DNA of 62,175 nt from Bacteroidota bacterium (GTDB lineage: Bacteria > Bacteroidota > Bacteroidia > Bacteroidales > FEN-979), in NCBI GenBank assembly GCA_026391805.1, contig JAPLDJ010000028.1, positions 1 to 62,175 on the forward strand, written 5' to 3'. This document shows, piece after piece, positions 53,892 to 62,175 of the stretch. The position numbers were made by a program, and so were the translations under genes. The notes beneath the pieces were generated by a model that worked only from the letters and a program-made list of their open reading frames with translations, made no database searches and was not told the origin of the DNA. Numbering within the stretch: the stretch's first letter is position 1; each line of letters opens with the position of its first letter.

Positions 53892-55715
53892 ATGAGGAAT
53901 TTTACGCGCCGTTTGCACCATTTGATTTTTCTTGCACTGGCAGGCGTGATGATCCTTGGATGGATACCGTTACGGGCGCAGATATCATTAACAACTTCCA
54001 CCTATTCCCAGGATTTTAATACACTTGCAAACACAGGGACATCAAATGTTGTCCCTTCCGGATGGGCTTTCAGTGAAAGCGGAACCAGTGCCAATAACGA
54101 TGGTCTTTATACAGCAGGAACTGGCAGTTTGGCTGCAGGTGATACCTATAGCTTTGGCAGTTCCGGTTCGACAGAACGGGCTTTCGGAGGATTACTTTCA
54201 GGGACGTTAACTCCCACCATAGGAGCATCTTTCCAGAATAATGCCGGAGGTACAATCATTTCCCTGGCAATCAATTATTACGGTGAGCAATGGAGACTTG
54301 GAGCTTTAGGCAGAATCGACCGGCTGGATTTTCAATACAGCACGGATGCGACCAGTCTGACTACGGGGACATGGACGGATTTTAACACCCTTGATTTCAT
54401 TGCACCTGTCCAAACAGGAACTGTCGGTGCACTGGACGGCAATGCTGCAGGAAACAAAATCGGCATCACCGGGACAATAACAGGTTTAAGTATTGCCAAT
54501 AGTGCAACATTCTGGATAAGATGGAATGATTATAACGCTACCGGAGCTGATGATGGTCTTGGGGTGGATGATTTTTCGATAACCGCATCCACTACCTGCG
54601 ACATAACGGTCACGGGTTTCTCTCCTTCCATCGGACCTGTAGGTACAACAGTTGCAATTACCGGTACCAATTTTACCGGTGGCACGACCGTCTATTTTAA
54701 CGGCATTCAATCAACAACCGTCACCTATTCGTCGTCCACCCTGATCTATGCAACGGTTCCTTCCGGGGCCACCACGGGACCAATTACTGTCGTTTCTTCA
54801 CTTTGCAGTGTCAACAGCGCATCCATTTTTACGGTTGTCGGGGTTTCGTGTATTGCCCCGACAGACCTATATATTTCCGAATATGTGGAAGGATTATCCA
54901 ACAACAAAGCCATCGAGGTTGCCAATTTCACGGGTGCTACTATAGATCTTTCAAATTATTACATCGATATCTATTCAAACGGGTCCCCAACCGTTACGAC
55001 AAGTATTCAATTATCAAATACAAATCTTCCAACCAATCAAGTTTGGGTTCTTGCACATAGCAGCGGGACTGGAACATTACTGTTGGTTGCCAATCAGACA
55101 AGTGGTGTTTTGTCTTTTAATGGAAATGATGCGGTGGTACTGAGAAAAGGCGCTTCAACATTGAATCATATTGATATTTTCGGGAACATCGGATGTGATC
55201 CCGGGACAAGTTGGAGCAGCGGTGCATATCAAACGGTCGATCAAACGCTGGTAAGGAACAGTGATGTATACATTGGCATTACTACAAATCCAGTAGGAGG
55301 GGGCTGTCCTTTTCCGACACTAACTACCCAATGGACCCAATATCCTGTTGACGATTTCACCCACTTGGGTTCTCACACAACGATCTACTCCACACCCCCG
55401 CCAACTATTACATCTCAACCTTCTGATGCTTCGGTATGCGATGGCGCAACCGCTGTTTTAACAGTCGGGGCGACCGGGGCCACAACCTACCAATGGAAAT
55501 ACTTTGACGGAGCAAACTGGGTCAATGTGGTTGATGAAGCCGGGAAATATTCCGGTGCACAAACTTCACAGCTCACCATTACCGGCCAGATGGCATTGAA
55601 CGGAACCCAGTACTACTGTGAAGTTCATTCAGCGGCCGATTGCTATGTCGCTTCCAAAGTGGCGACACTGACTGTTCATGCAGCAGCAGCTACATCACCG
55701 ATCTACCACAATTAA
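53892..55715 (+). CDS. Secreted protein with TIG, lamin-tail and Ig-like domains
   Basis: A signal peptide ending in LRAQ is followed by a region of about 200 residues likely to be a beta-sandwich (YSQDFNTLANTGTSNVVPSG). Next come an IPT/TIG domain (FSPSIGPVGTTVAITGTNF), a lamin-tail (LTD) domain (LYISEYVEGLSNNKAIEV, VVLRKGASTLNHIDIFG) and an Ig-like domain (CDGATAVLTVGATGATTY, GTQYYCEVHSAADC). It ends TSPIYHN without a T9SS sorting domain. The same IYHN end occurs in the next gene. ATG 53892 is preferred to TTG 53883. LTD domains often occur with surface nucleases, but none is seen here. Confidence 0.85.
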   Translation: MRNFTRRLHHLIFLALAGVMILGWIPLRAQISLTTSTYSQDFNTLANTGTSNVVPSGWAFSESGTSANNDGLYTAGTGSLAAGDTYSFGSSGSTERAFGGLLSGTLTPTIGASFQNNAGGTIISLAINYYGEQWRLGALGRIDRLDFQYSTDATSLTTGTWTDFNTLDFIAPVQTGTVGALDGNAAGNKIGITGTITGLSIANSATFWIRWNDYNATGADDGLGVDDFSITASTTCDITVTGFSPSIGPVGTTVAITGTNFTGGTTVYFNGIQSTTVTYSSSTLIYATVPSGATTGPITVVSSLCSVNSASIFTVVGVSCIAPTDLYISEYVEGLSNNKAIEVANFTGATIDLSNYYIDIYSNGSPTVTTSIQLSNTNLPTNQVWVLAHSSGTGTLLLVANQTSGVLSFNGNDAVVLRKGASTLNHIDIFGNIGCDPGTSWSSGAYQTVDQTLVRNSDVYIGITTNPVGGGCPFPTLTTQWTQYPVDDFTHLGSHTTIYSTPPPTITSQPSDASVCDGATAVLTVGATGATTYQWKYFDGANWVNVVDEAGKYSGAQTSQLTITGQMALNGTQYYCEVHSAADCYVASKVATLTVHAAAATSPIYHN

Positions 55716-55800
55716 AACCATATATACAAACCAAAACAAAAAAGAAGATTAAAAACAAAACCAAAAACAAATCAATTACTAACCAATCAATTCAATTATC

Positions 55801-56973
55801 ATGAAAACAAACATCACAATTCTGAAAGCGTTGCTGCTCCTGCTCCTTGTCGGAGGCAGCATGATGACCATGGCCCAGGGGCCTTATCCGAACACCGGGA
55901 ACCAGGCGGTTTGCGTGAATACGACGCAGCCCTACGGTGTCGTAAATACAGCAGGTTCAACTTATGAATGGAGGGTCGACGGCCTGCTGGTATCGCCCAA
56001 CTGGACGATCAACAGCAATGGTACGAACCTCACAACGATTACCTGGAACACAGCCGCCGTCTATACTGTATCGGTGACCGAGACCACCTCTGGCGGATGT
56101 ATCGGTACTCCTCAAACCATCCAGGTTACCGTGAACCCGTTAAATACGATCACCCTTTCATCAGCCGCGGGAACAGACAACCAGACCGTCTGTATCAACA
56201 CGGCCATTACCAACATCACCTATAATACCACAGGAGCAACAGGCGCTTCGTTTGCAGGTCTGCCTGCAGGCGTGACCGGTGCCTGGGCAGCAAACGTGGT
56301 GACGATCAGCGGAACACCGTCGGCATCGGGACCGTTTAACTACACCATCACACTTACAGGAGGCTGCGGGAACGTTACGATTAACGGAACCATCACCGTG
56401 ACCCCGGACAACACGATCCTGTTGTCATCCGCGGCAGGTACCGACAACCAGTCGGTCTGCGTCAATACCGCGATCACGAATATCACCTATACGACCACAG
56501 GAGCAACGGGAGCATCGTTCTCAGGACTTCCTGCAGGCGTGACCGGTGCCTGGGCAGCTAACGTGGTTACGATCAGCGGTACACCGTCTGCATCGGGTCC
56601 GTTTAACTATACGGTTACCCTGACGGGTGGCTGCGGGAACATCACGATCAACGGAACCATCACGGTGACCCCGGCGAACACCATTACCTTGTCATCCGCT
56701 GCGGGCACAAACAACCAGACGGTTTGTATCAACATCCCGATCACCAACATCACCTATGCAACCACAGGTGCAACAGGCGCTTCGTTTGCAGGTTTGCCTG
56801 CAGGTGTGACAGGCAGTTGGCTGGCGAACGTGGTGACCATCAGCGGTACACCGTCGGCATCGGGTCCGTTTAACTATACGGTTACCCTGACGGGTGGCTG
56901 CGGAAACGTAACTGCCAACGGAACGATCACCGTTTCACCGTCGCCATCAACATCGGTGATCTATCATAATTAA
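55801..56973 (+). CDS. Secreted repeat protein with three 89-residue units
   Basis: A signal peptide (LLLLLLVGGSMMTMAQ) is followed by one PKD-like module (YGVVNTAGSTYEWRVDG). Three near-identical units of 89 residues follow (NTITLSSAAGTDNQTVC, GASFAGLPAGVTGAWAA, TISGTPSASGPFNYT). It ends SPSTSVIYHN with no T9SS domain. It lies 85 bases after the previous gene, in an A-rich gap, and shares its terminal tetrapeptide. The two may be exported together. The role is unknown; the shape suggests a surface or matrix protein. Confidence 0.85.
   Translation: MKTNITILKALLLLLLVGGSMMTMAQGPYPNTGNQAVCVNTTQPYGVVNTAGSTYEWRVDGLLVSPNWTINSNGTNLTTITWNTAAVYTVSVTETTSGGCIGTPQTIQVTVNPLNTITLSSAAGTDNQTVCINTAITNITYNTTGATGASFAGLPAGVTGAWAANVVTISGTPSASGPFNYTITLTGGCGNVTINGTITVTPDNTILLSSAAGTDNQSVCVNTAITNITYTTTGATGASFSGLPAGVTGAWAANVVTISGTPSASGPFNYTVTLTGGCGNITINGTITVTPANTITLSSAAGTNNQTVCINIPITNITYATTGATGASFAGLPAGVTGSWLANVVTISGTPSASGPFNYTVTLTGGCGNVTANGTITVSPSPSTSVIYHN
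56144..56940 (+). repeat. Three 267-bp coding tandem repeats
   Basis: Units begin near 56143, 56410 and 56677, with an exact 267-base (89-codon) period. The DNA is highly similar, with mostly third-base differences, so the units duplicated and then stayed under coding constraint. Confidence 0.8.
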
Positions 56974-57041
56974 TGCTGTTTGAATTCCTATTTGAATGAA
57001 ATCAAGAGCAGAAATCTAACAATAATTGATTGGTTAAGGTA

Positions 57042-58148
57042 ATGAACTCCTGGAAGTTCCGGTACATGCTTATTGTATGCATGGTACTGTTCAGTGTCCT
57101 CAGGACATCTGCGCAGATCGCCATGCCCGACAGTACCTGTGCCGGGACTACCAGGCATTACTGGGTTAACGGAGATCCCGGATCGGCCTTCACCTGGAAG
57201 GTCAACGGAACCGTGCAGCCCGAAACCACCTTTGAGATCTTCAGAACATGGAGCGTAACCGGCAATTATTTGCTGGAAGTACAGGAACATTCGGCCAGCG
57301 GCTGCGACGGAGCGGTCAGGTCGGGATGGATCGTTGTGCACCCGGAACCTGCGGTTACCTATCTGCTCTGCAATGATCCTGTCACCACAACGAATGCAAA
57401 GCCCTTCAAACTCAAAGGAGGTGAGCCGCCCGGAGGGATCTATTCGGGCGCAGGAATCAGCGCAGGGGTTTTCGATCCTCTGCTGGCAGGCGCCGGAAAT
57501 CATACCGTCACCTATTCTTATTCCAATACATGGGGATGCGCTTCCTCAGCTACCCAGGTGATCTCTGTAACCAATCCTGTTGCATTCACCTGCAATAATC
57601 CGCTGACCGACGTCCGCGACAACAAACAATACCCGACTGTTCAGCTCGGCACCCAATGCTGGCTGGCGGCCAACCTGGACTATGGAAATTATACAGCTTC
57701 CACCCAGATGCAGCGCGATAACTGCACAATTGAAAAATACTGTTTCCAGGACAACCCGTCCAACTGCACCTCTTTTGGCGGATTGTACCAATGGGATGAA
57801 ATGATGCAGTACGATGAGACTGCCGCCGTCCAGGGATTCTGCCCGCCGGGATGGCATGTGCCAACCGAAACCGACTGGAACCTGCTTTTCAGCCTTTATG
57901 TCAACAATGCCTTTGCCGGCGGCGCCCTCAAATCTTCCGGGGCTTCCGGCTTCAACGCCTTCCTCTCCGGAAGCTGGTTCAATGATACTCACTGGGACTT
58001 CAGCAACTTTGCCGTCAACTTCTGGTCCTCAACGAAACATGGTCCCGATAAGGCCTGGGCACACGGAATGAACTCCTTCGACCCGGGCGTTTCCTATTAC
58101 CCCTCCGCACGGAACAATGCGTTCCATCTCAGGTGCGTGAAGGATTAG
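57042..58148 (+). CDS. Secreted FISUMP-domain protein
   Basis: From ATG 57042 the 368-residue product has a signal peptide (YMLIVCMVLFSVLRTSAQ). Two Ig/PKD-like modules of about 80 residues each come next (CAGTTRHYWVNGDPGSAF and the region after PEPAVTYLL). The C-terminal 180 residues are a fibrobacter-succinogenes-major-paralogous (FISUMP) domain, with YPTVQLGTQCWLAANLDYG, GLYQWDEMMQYD, GFCPPGWHVPTETDWNLLF, WSSTKHGPDKAWAHGM and FHLRCVKD. These domains are found on surface proteins, with unclear function. There is no T9SS tail. A TTG at 57030 gives a slightly longer form that does not help the signal peptide. Confidence 0.88.
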   Translation: MNSWKFRYMLIVCMVLFSVLRTSAQIAMPDSTCAGTTRHYWVNGDPGSAFTWKVNGTVQPETTFEIFRTWSVTGNYLLEVQEHSASGCDGAVRSGWIVVHPEPAVTYLLCNDPVTTTNAKPFKLKGGEPPGGIYSGAGISAGVFDPLLAGAGNHTVTYSYSNTWGCASSATQVISVTNPVAFTCNNPLTDVRDNKQYPTVQLGTQCWLAANLDYGNYTASTQMQRDNCTIEKYCFQDNPSNCTSFGGLYQWDEMMQYDETAAVQGFCPPGWHVPTETDWNLLFSLYVNNAFAGGALKSSGASGFNAFLSGSWFNDTHWDFSNFAVNFWSSTKHGPDKAWAHGMNSFDPGVSYYPSARNNAFHLRCVKD

Positions 58149-58194
58149 CAAGACATTGCTCTTCCGGCCGTGTTGAAATCCTTCAAAAAATCAT

Positions 58195-58202
58195 TATCTT
58201 TG
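58195..58202 (+). promoter_or_regulatory. Predicted -7 box of the NdpA-like gene
   Basis: TATCTTTG matches TAnnTTTG exactly and places the transcript start near 58209, which favours ATG 58263 over the GTG at 58170 for the gene start. Confidence 0.5.
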
Positions 58203-58262
58203 GGGAAAGATCAGTTTCATGTTACATTAGACGCTCCTTTGTTTCATCCAATTCCGGAAGCC

Positions 58263-59282
58263 ATGATAACATTAAAAAAACTTGCCATTCACGAAATCAT
58301 TAGAAAGTCCAGTACAACGGAAGCAAAACCCATTTGTTCTGAAGAATTAATGCCGGTTGACGATCCATACCTCTCCTTTATTGATTCACTGGTGAACACG
58401 TATAAAAATGATTCAATTCTCTATGCCATCTTCGATCCGGGATCAGTAGGAAAATTTCCCGATGACTTTGAACTTTATAGAAATTCACTACGCTCTCAGG
58501 AGGATTTTCTGAACTTTTCAATTAAAGCGACCCATAAACTCGTTCCGCTTATCAGCCAGAAAAACCTTGCAAAAGGAGGTTATTATATTTATGCGGAATA
58601 TCAAAATGACGGGGTTGATAATATCACCATTTTTCTGCTTCGTGATATAGAAGGAAAAACATTAAAACGTACCCCAAAAGCGTTTAAAATTGCGACCATT
58701 GAATATCTCGATACGAACAATCTCACCATGGCATGCCGTATCGATGAGAAGAGGTATGAACAGAAAGAATCGAATTACCTCTCTTTTACAATGTTCAAAC
58801 AACAAGATGTATCCGACTATTTTAAGGAATGGATATCCATCCAGGAGAAAGAGACGAGTACAGCTTACACAAAAACCTTGTTAGATGTGATTAATCAAAT
58901 TGATCCTCCAGTGGATAGTGACACAAAACAACGCCTGTCTACTGATGAGCTGAGAACCAAAGTTTACAATTTAGTGTCAAGCAATACTGCCAGGGTCGTT
59001 AACCTGCATGTTTTAAGTGAACAACTCTACAAGAATCCTGGGAAAATTTCAGAATTTGCCGAGAAAAATAAATTTACAATTGATACTGAATTCCGATACG
59101 ATCCTAAAAGCTTAAAAAGTTTTATACGGTTGGAGGTAAACGCTGACGGAATCAATATGAAGTTTTCACGGGGTGATTGGGAAAAAGGGAAAGTCAGAAT
59201 TTCAGAAGATGATCCCAATTTGGTAATTATTAAATCTAAGATATTCGCCGATGCCCTGAGAAATGAAATTCAAAACAAATAA
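58263..59282 (+). CDS. NdpA-like nucleoid-associated protein (NA37 family)
   Basis: A 339-residue protein related to YejK/NdpA. The opening MITLKKLAIHEIIRKSS and the overall layout fit: an N-terminal half with SILYAIFDPGSVGK and GYYIYAEYQND, then NITIFLLRDIEGKT, and a C-terminal TARVVNLHVLSEQLYKNPGK region. The length is close to the family's usual 335. The known E. coli member binds the nucleoid, with little known of its role. Here the gene is AT-rich compared with core genes and runs straight into a membrane-protein gene, so the pair may be a unit from the accessory pool. The family call is moderately sure; the role is not. Confidence 0.7.
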   Translation: MITLKKLAIHEIIRKSSTTEAKPICSEELMPVDDPYLSFIDSLVNTYKNDSILYAIFDPGSVGKFPDDFELYRNSLRSQEDFLNFSIKATHKLVPLISQKNLAKGGYYIYAEYQNDGVDNITIFLLRDIEGKTLKRTPKAFKIATIEYLDTNNLTMACRIDEKRYEQKESNYLSFTMFKQQDVSDYFKEWISIQEKETSTAYTKTLLDVINQIDPPVDSDTKQRLSTDELRTKVYNLVSSNTARVVNLHVLSEQLYKNPGKISEFAEKNKFTIDTEFRYDPKSLKSFIRLEVNADGINMKFSRGDWEKGKVRISEDDPNLVIIKSKIFADALRNEIQNK

Positions 59283-60552
59283 TATGCTTGAACTTCAAAG
59301 GCAGTTTTATTCATTAATAAGATCCGTCCCTGGACTGGAATTTAATCCTGATGAAATTAAAATCCCTTTTTCTGTCGCTGTATCTGAAGGGCTGAAGGAT
59401 ATTGGGATTACAACCACCTTGCTTTATGGAAATTTAATGTCGATTGACCGGTATTCCCTTCCTTTCAGAATCTTTAAGAACCCTGATGAGTTCTTTTTGA
59501 GGGTATCAAATCCCGGGCCTGCTGACCTGATGATTTTTAACCCTGACAAACCAATCTCATACATCGCAGGAATAACTTATATTGGATTCCAGGAGGATCC
59601 GAAATGCTATCTGGTTACAAATGCGTTAGCTTTTATTGGGTTCTTACAATTTCTCAAAGAACAGGTAAATTATAATGATGACACTTTTTATTTTATCGAC
59701 TACTATGATAAAGTTCAAACCAAAATTGTACTAACGAGCTTGTCTGACAAAGGACGGGTAATTATTAAATATGACGAGGGTTGTCCTGCATTGAATCCGT
59801 CTGTGGATTATCGGCCAGGTTTAGAGAAATTCATGAAGTGCTTTAATCCTGACAACAAGGAACACTTCCTGAAGTTTCTTAAAAATTCCATGATTGAGTT
59901 TGCTTCGGTATATCATTCCCTGGACAGGATCGGGAAGATCTTTTCTTCATTAGAAACAATAATAGAAAAAGCAAAGGTGAATTTTGAGGTTTACCTGAAC
60001 AACCTCTCCATTGATAAGTTTAAAAAAAATTACGAAGAGGTAAGATCACGGTATTTTGAAGAATTATCGAAAATCCTGTCTGACCTGACTCAGAAAATCC
60101 TCGGCCTGCCGGTAGGGATCGCCGCATCACTTTTTGCGCTTGAAAATGTAAAAAACAACCCCGTTTTTTTGTGTGCACTGATTCTGCTGCTCCTCCTGAC
60201 GGCAGGATATGTAAATATTTTACTCAGAATTAACTTTACCGACCTGATCAATCTTTCAAAAGCATTCAGGGAAGAATATGATTTTCTCGTCAGTGACAAA
60301 TTTTTCCTGAAATGTCCGGATCAGGTGCCGTTCTTCGAGGATATACAAAAGAGGTTTTTCAGGCGGCTTAGGTTCCTGCTAAGAATTACCGACACCTATT
60401 TTCTCATTCTGAACATCGCGAACATTTTATTGTTCTGCTACATATTCTATCTTCTGAAGATGCCATTCATGGCGATCGTCATCATCGCCCTGGCCCTTCT
60501 TTTAATTCTTTCGCTGGTAAGGATTTTCCTGCTGGATGAGAAAGAGGAATAA
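59263..60552 (+). CDS. Four-helix membrane protein coupled to the NdpA-like gene
   Basis: Its N-terminal 270 residues are soluble and of unknown fold (FNPDEIKIPFSVAVSEGLKD, DLMIFNPDKPISYIAG). A helical stretch (IIEKAKVNFEVYLNNLS, KFKKNYEEVRSRYFEELSKI) follows. Two membrane helices then come (LPVGIAASLFALEN, VFLCALILLLLLTAGYVNI) and, after a charged loop, two more (YFLILNIANILLFCYIFY, MAIVIIALALLLILSLVRI). No family is recognised. Two starts are possible: ATG 59263 overlaps the NdpA-like gene by 20 bases, and ATG 59284 lies one base after its stop. Both suggest a coupled two-gene unit. Confidence 0.75.
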   Translation: MKFKTNNMLELQRQFYSLIRSVPGLEFNPDEIKIPFSVAVSEGLKDIGITTTLLYGNLMSIDRYSLPFRIFKNPDEFFLRVSNPGPADLMIFNPDKPISYIAGITYIGFQEDPKCYLVTNALAFIGFLQFLKEQVNYNDDTFYFIDYYDKVQTKIVLTSLSDKGRVIIKYDEGCPALNPSVDYRPGLEKFMKCFNPDNKEHFLKFLKNSMIEFASVYHSLDRIGKIFSSLETIIEKAKVNFEVYLNNLSIDKFKKNYEEVRSRYFEELSKILSDLTQKILGLPVGIAASLFALENVKNNPVFLCALILLLLLTAGYVNILLRINFTDLINLSKAFREEYDFLVSDKFFLKCPDQVPFFEDIQKRFFRRLRFLLRITDTYFLILNIANILLFCYIFYLLKMPFMAIVIIALALLLILSLVRIFLLDEKEE

Positions 60553-61009
60553 AAGAGGCTGTCTCAAAAATTGGTTTCTCGCAAAGAACGCAAAGATTTT
60601 CGCAAAGGACGCTAAGAGTATATATCGGGAATTAAACCCTTTGCGAACTTTGCGAAAATCTTTGCGGCCTTTGCGTGAACGATTTTTAACCTTTTGATAC
60701 AACCTCTTTTTGTTGGCGGAGAAAAACTTTGCGTAACTCTGCGTAACTCTCCTATGAATAAAATAGGTTTTGGTGAGTGAGCTAAAAGTCATTCTCTTGC
60801 CATACCATACCAAATATACAAAATTTCTTGCTTTTTACTAAACATCTCAATCTCCTATTAGTAGTCCGATTGAACATCGGCCACATGTACACATTATATC
60901 GTTAGTAAATAATATCCGGGCACATACTGCGTAATGTAGTTGAATCCACAAGAGTTTCGAAGTGCTCCGGATCATAATGATGAGAGTTTATGTAAACAAA
61001 CAATTATTA
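60553..61009. other. Gap before the IS110 transposase
   Basis: No gene is seen. It contains a MITE-like element at 60555-60706. Near 60925 the sequence TACTGCG also occurs at the extreme right of the window (62169-62175) and may mark the end of the insertion sequence. Confidence 0.5.
60555..60706. mobile_element. 152-bp MITE-like element
   Basis: The ends GAGGCTGTCTCAAAA (60555-60569) and TTTTGATACAACCTC (60692-60706) are inverted repeats with three mismatches, of a type seen on insertion-sequence termini in this phylum. Inside, CGCAAAGATTTTCGCAAAGG is matched by CTTTGCGAAAATCTTTGCGG in inverse orientation, so the element could fold almost end to end. No gene is inside. Confidence 0.6.
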
Positions 61010-62083
61010 CTATTCTATTCCTTTCTCGTAAAATATTTCATTGGATAGGACACATTTTATTCGGTTAAGTAGTTTTCGTGCCACCTTTACAATTGCCCGT
61101 TTTCCGCTCATTTTTAAGGCCCAATGATTATAGGCCAGGGTAAGAGCCGGATCATGCCGCATGGCGACCCAGGCATCCTCAACAAGAAGTTTGCGAAGAT
61201 GTTTATTGTGCCTTATCATAATCGAACCTTTATGTTCTCTTTCTCCCGTGGAATGTTCCATTGGATAAAATCCGACAAACGAATTCAATGCTCTGAAAGA
61301 TCCAAATCTTTTAATGTCTATCAATTCTGTTAGTATGATAATAGCACTTAATGGCCCGATACCCGGAATACTGGTAAGATATTTAACTCTTTGTTTGTAC
61401 TTCGGGCTGGTTGCAAGTAAACGAATATCTCGATTGACTTTCAGGAGTAATCCCCGCATGGTGATCATTTGTTCAATCATACGATCAAGTGTAATACGAG
61501 CTGATCCTGTTACTTGTGGTGTTTCCTTAAGCCATTGAATAAAATGATTGCTCCAGCCTCTCTGGTAAGCATCTGGAAGTAAAATGCCAAATTCATAAAG
61601 AAAACTACGTATTCTATTCTTACCCCGGGTTAAATCCCTTTGCAAACGATCCCTATAGCGAACCAATGCACGGTCTTGTTCACTCTCAACATCCGGAACA
61701 TAAATGGGTTTTCCTTTCTTTGATGAAAGAGCTTCACCGATCTTTTTTGAGTCGACGGGATCTCTTTTCATCAGTTTCTCTTTGCCTGTTTGGGGAATAT
61801 CTCCTGCATGCAAAACATGACAAGCAATGCCTTGACTTTGAAGTTGTCTCTGGATAGAAAATGCACTATACCCGCTCTCATATCCGCATAAGTAATTAGC
61901 TTGTGGATAATCTCTGGTCAATAGCGTTTTCAATCCTTCGGGGGATGGTGGTTGAGTAAAAGATCTGATAAACATTCCGTCTAAAAAAATCGACACATTC
62001 CAGCTCTTTTCGTGGACGTCTAGACCGACAAAAATATTTTTATCGGCATACGTTACTTTCTGTTGTAAATTTGCTTCTGACAT
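61010..62083 (-). CDS. IS110-family transposase (DEDD recombinase)
   Basis: This 357-residue protein belongs to the IS110 family. The N-terminal RuvC-like domain has FVGLDVHEKSW (first Asp), LCGYESGYSAFSIQRQL (Glu) and LMKRDPVDSKKIGEAL (later Asps). The C-terminal Transposase_20 domain has YLTSIPGIGPLSAIII, FVGFYPMEHSTGEREHKGSI and RKLLVEDAWVAMRHDP, including the serine-containing region used in strand transfer. IS110 enzymes act with a structured bridge RNA from the noncoding end of the element. No frameshift or stop is present, so it could be active. The start ATG at 62083 gives a normal length. Confidence 0.93.
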   Translation of the reverse strand: MSEANLQQKVTYADKNIFVGLDVHEKSWNVSIFLDGMFIRSFTQPPSPEGLKTLLTRDYPQANYLCGYESGYSAFSIQRQLQSQGIACHVLHAGDIPQTGKEKLMKRDPVDSKKIGEALSSKKGKPIYVPDVESEQDRALVRYRDRLQRDLTRGKNRIRSFLYEFGILLPDAYQRGWSNHFIQWLKETPQVTGSARITLDRMIEQMITMRGLLLKVNRDIRLLATSPKYKQRVKYLTSIPGIGPLSAIIILTELIDIKRFGSFRALNSFVGFYPMEHSTGEREHKGSIMIRHNKHLRKLLVEDAWVAMRHDPALTLAYNHWALKMSGKRAIVKVARKLLNRIKCVLSNEIFYEKGIE

Positions 62084-62084
62084 G

Positions 62085-62152
62085 GGTTTTGGTTTTGAGT
62101 TTATCTATAAAGATACTGTGGCATTCCATGACCACTAACTCGGACCAAAACC
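62085..62152 (-). ncRNA. Possible structured RNA upstream of the IS110 transposase
   Basis: 62085-62101 (GGTTTTGGTTTTGAGTT) can pair with 62137-62152 (AACTCGGACCAAAACC) over about 15 bases, enclosing a smaller GTGG...CCAC hairpin at 62118-62135. This is the side of the gene where IS110 bridge RNAs are made. The 92 visible bases are shorter than the known RNAs of about 180 bases, so at most part is seen. Confidence 0.35.
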
Positions 62153-62175
62153 TTTTTTATTACATGGGTACTGCG

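Larger units (their letters stand above)
60925..62175 (-). mobile_element. IS110-family insertion sequence (ends uncertain)
   Basis: The element includes the transposase at 61010-62083. TACTGCG occurs at both 60925-60931 and 62169-62175; IS110 elements are often flanked by such short core repeats, but a 7-base match could be chance. If the right end is really further out, the window cuts through the bridge-RNA region. True limits need more copies. Confidence 0.5.

Overview
The window is a 62 kb piece of a Bacteroidota chromosome, probably an environmental Bacteroidales-like lineage assembled from a genome or metagenome. Four things point there. Large secreted proteins end in type IX secretion (T9SS) sorting domains. 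Gene starts are preceded by -7 boxes of the TAnnTTTG type. The acpP-fabF-rnc block carries an IPExxxVDY-family gene, which is restricted to this phylum. Intergenic gaps are full of dispersed palindromic repeats common in such genomes. No rRNA, tRNA or CRISPR array was seen.

Layout. 1-1.6 kb: the start of a McrB-like gene running off the left edge, then a HEPN/MNT toxin-antitoxin pair whose HEPN toxin is broken by a stop codon. 2-6.4 kb: a secreted beta-propeller/PKD protein and a lipoprotein. 6.6-14 kb: a tight five-gene operon encoding a membrane cytochrome b-like protein, a membrane-anchored Fe-S/FAD oxidoreductase, a 20-heme and a 25-heme cytochrome c, and an outer-membrane barrel. Together these look like a route for electrons from the inner membrane through the periplasm to the cell surface. 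14-27.6 kb: core genes (purN, acpP, fabF, rnc, IPExxxVDY, a phasin-like protein, an ABC1/UbiB kinase, pheS, a peptidyl-prolyl isomerase, tdk, a dus tRNA-dihydrouridine synthase, a CPBP protease, and a GT51 transglycosylase fused to an AsmA-like region).

27.6-51.2 kb: two giant surface-protein genes on the minus strand (4443 and 3252 residues), made of PKD, Ig-like and beta-helix modules, with T9SS type B and type A ends respectively. They share one Ig-like module, present 10 times in one and 17 times in the other.

51.2-62.2 kb: an accessory region. It has a MITE-like 199-bp inverted-repeat element, a 157-bp direct repeat flanking a DUF6155-like gene, an intact MNT/HEPN pair followed by an attC-like inverted repeat, three secreted proteins (two ending in the same IYHN tetrapeptide), an NdpA-like nucleoid protein coupled to a four-helix membrane protein, a second MITE-like element and an IS110-family transposase. 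The sequence stops 92 bp upstream of the transposase, possibly a contig break at a multicopy element.

The best candidates for something undescribed are the electron-transfer operon with its permuted, Cys-substituted Fe-S/FAD enzyme, the NdpA/membrane-protein pair, and the repeat-delimited cassette-like block at 51.2-53.7 kb.
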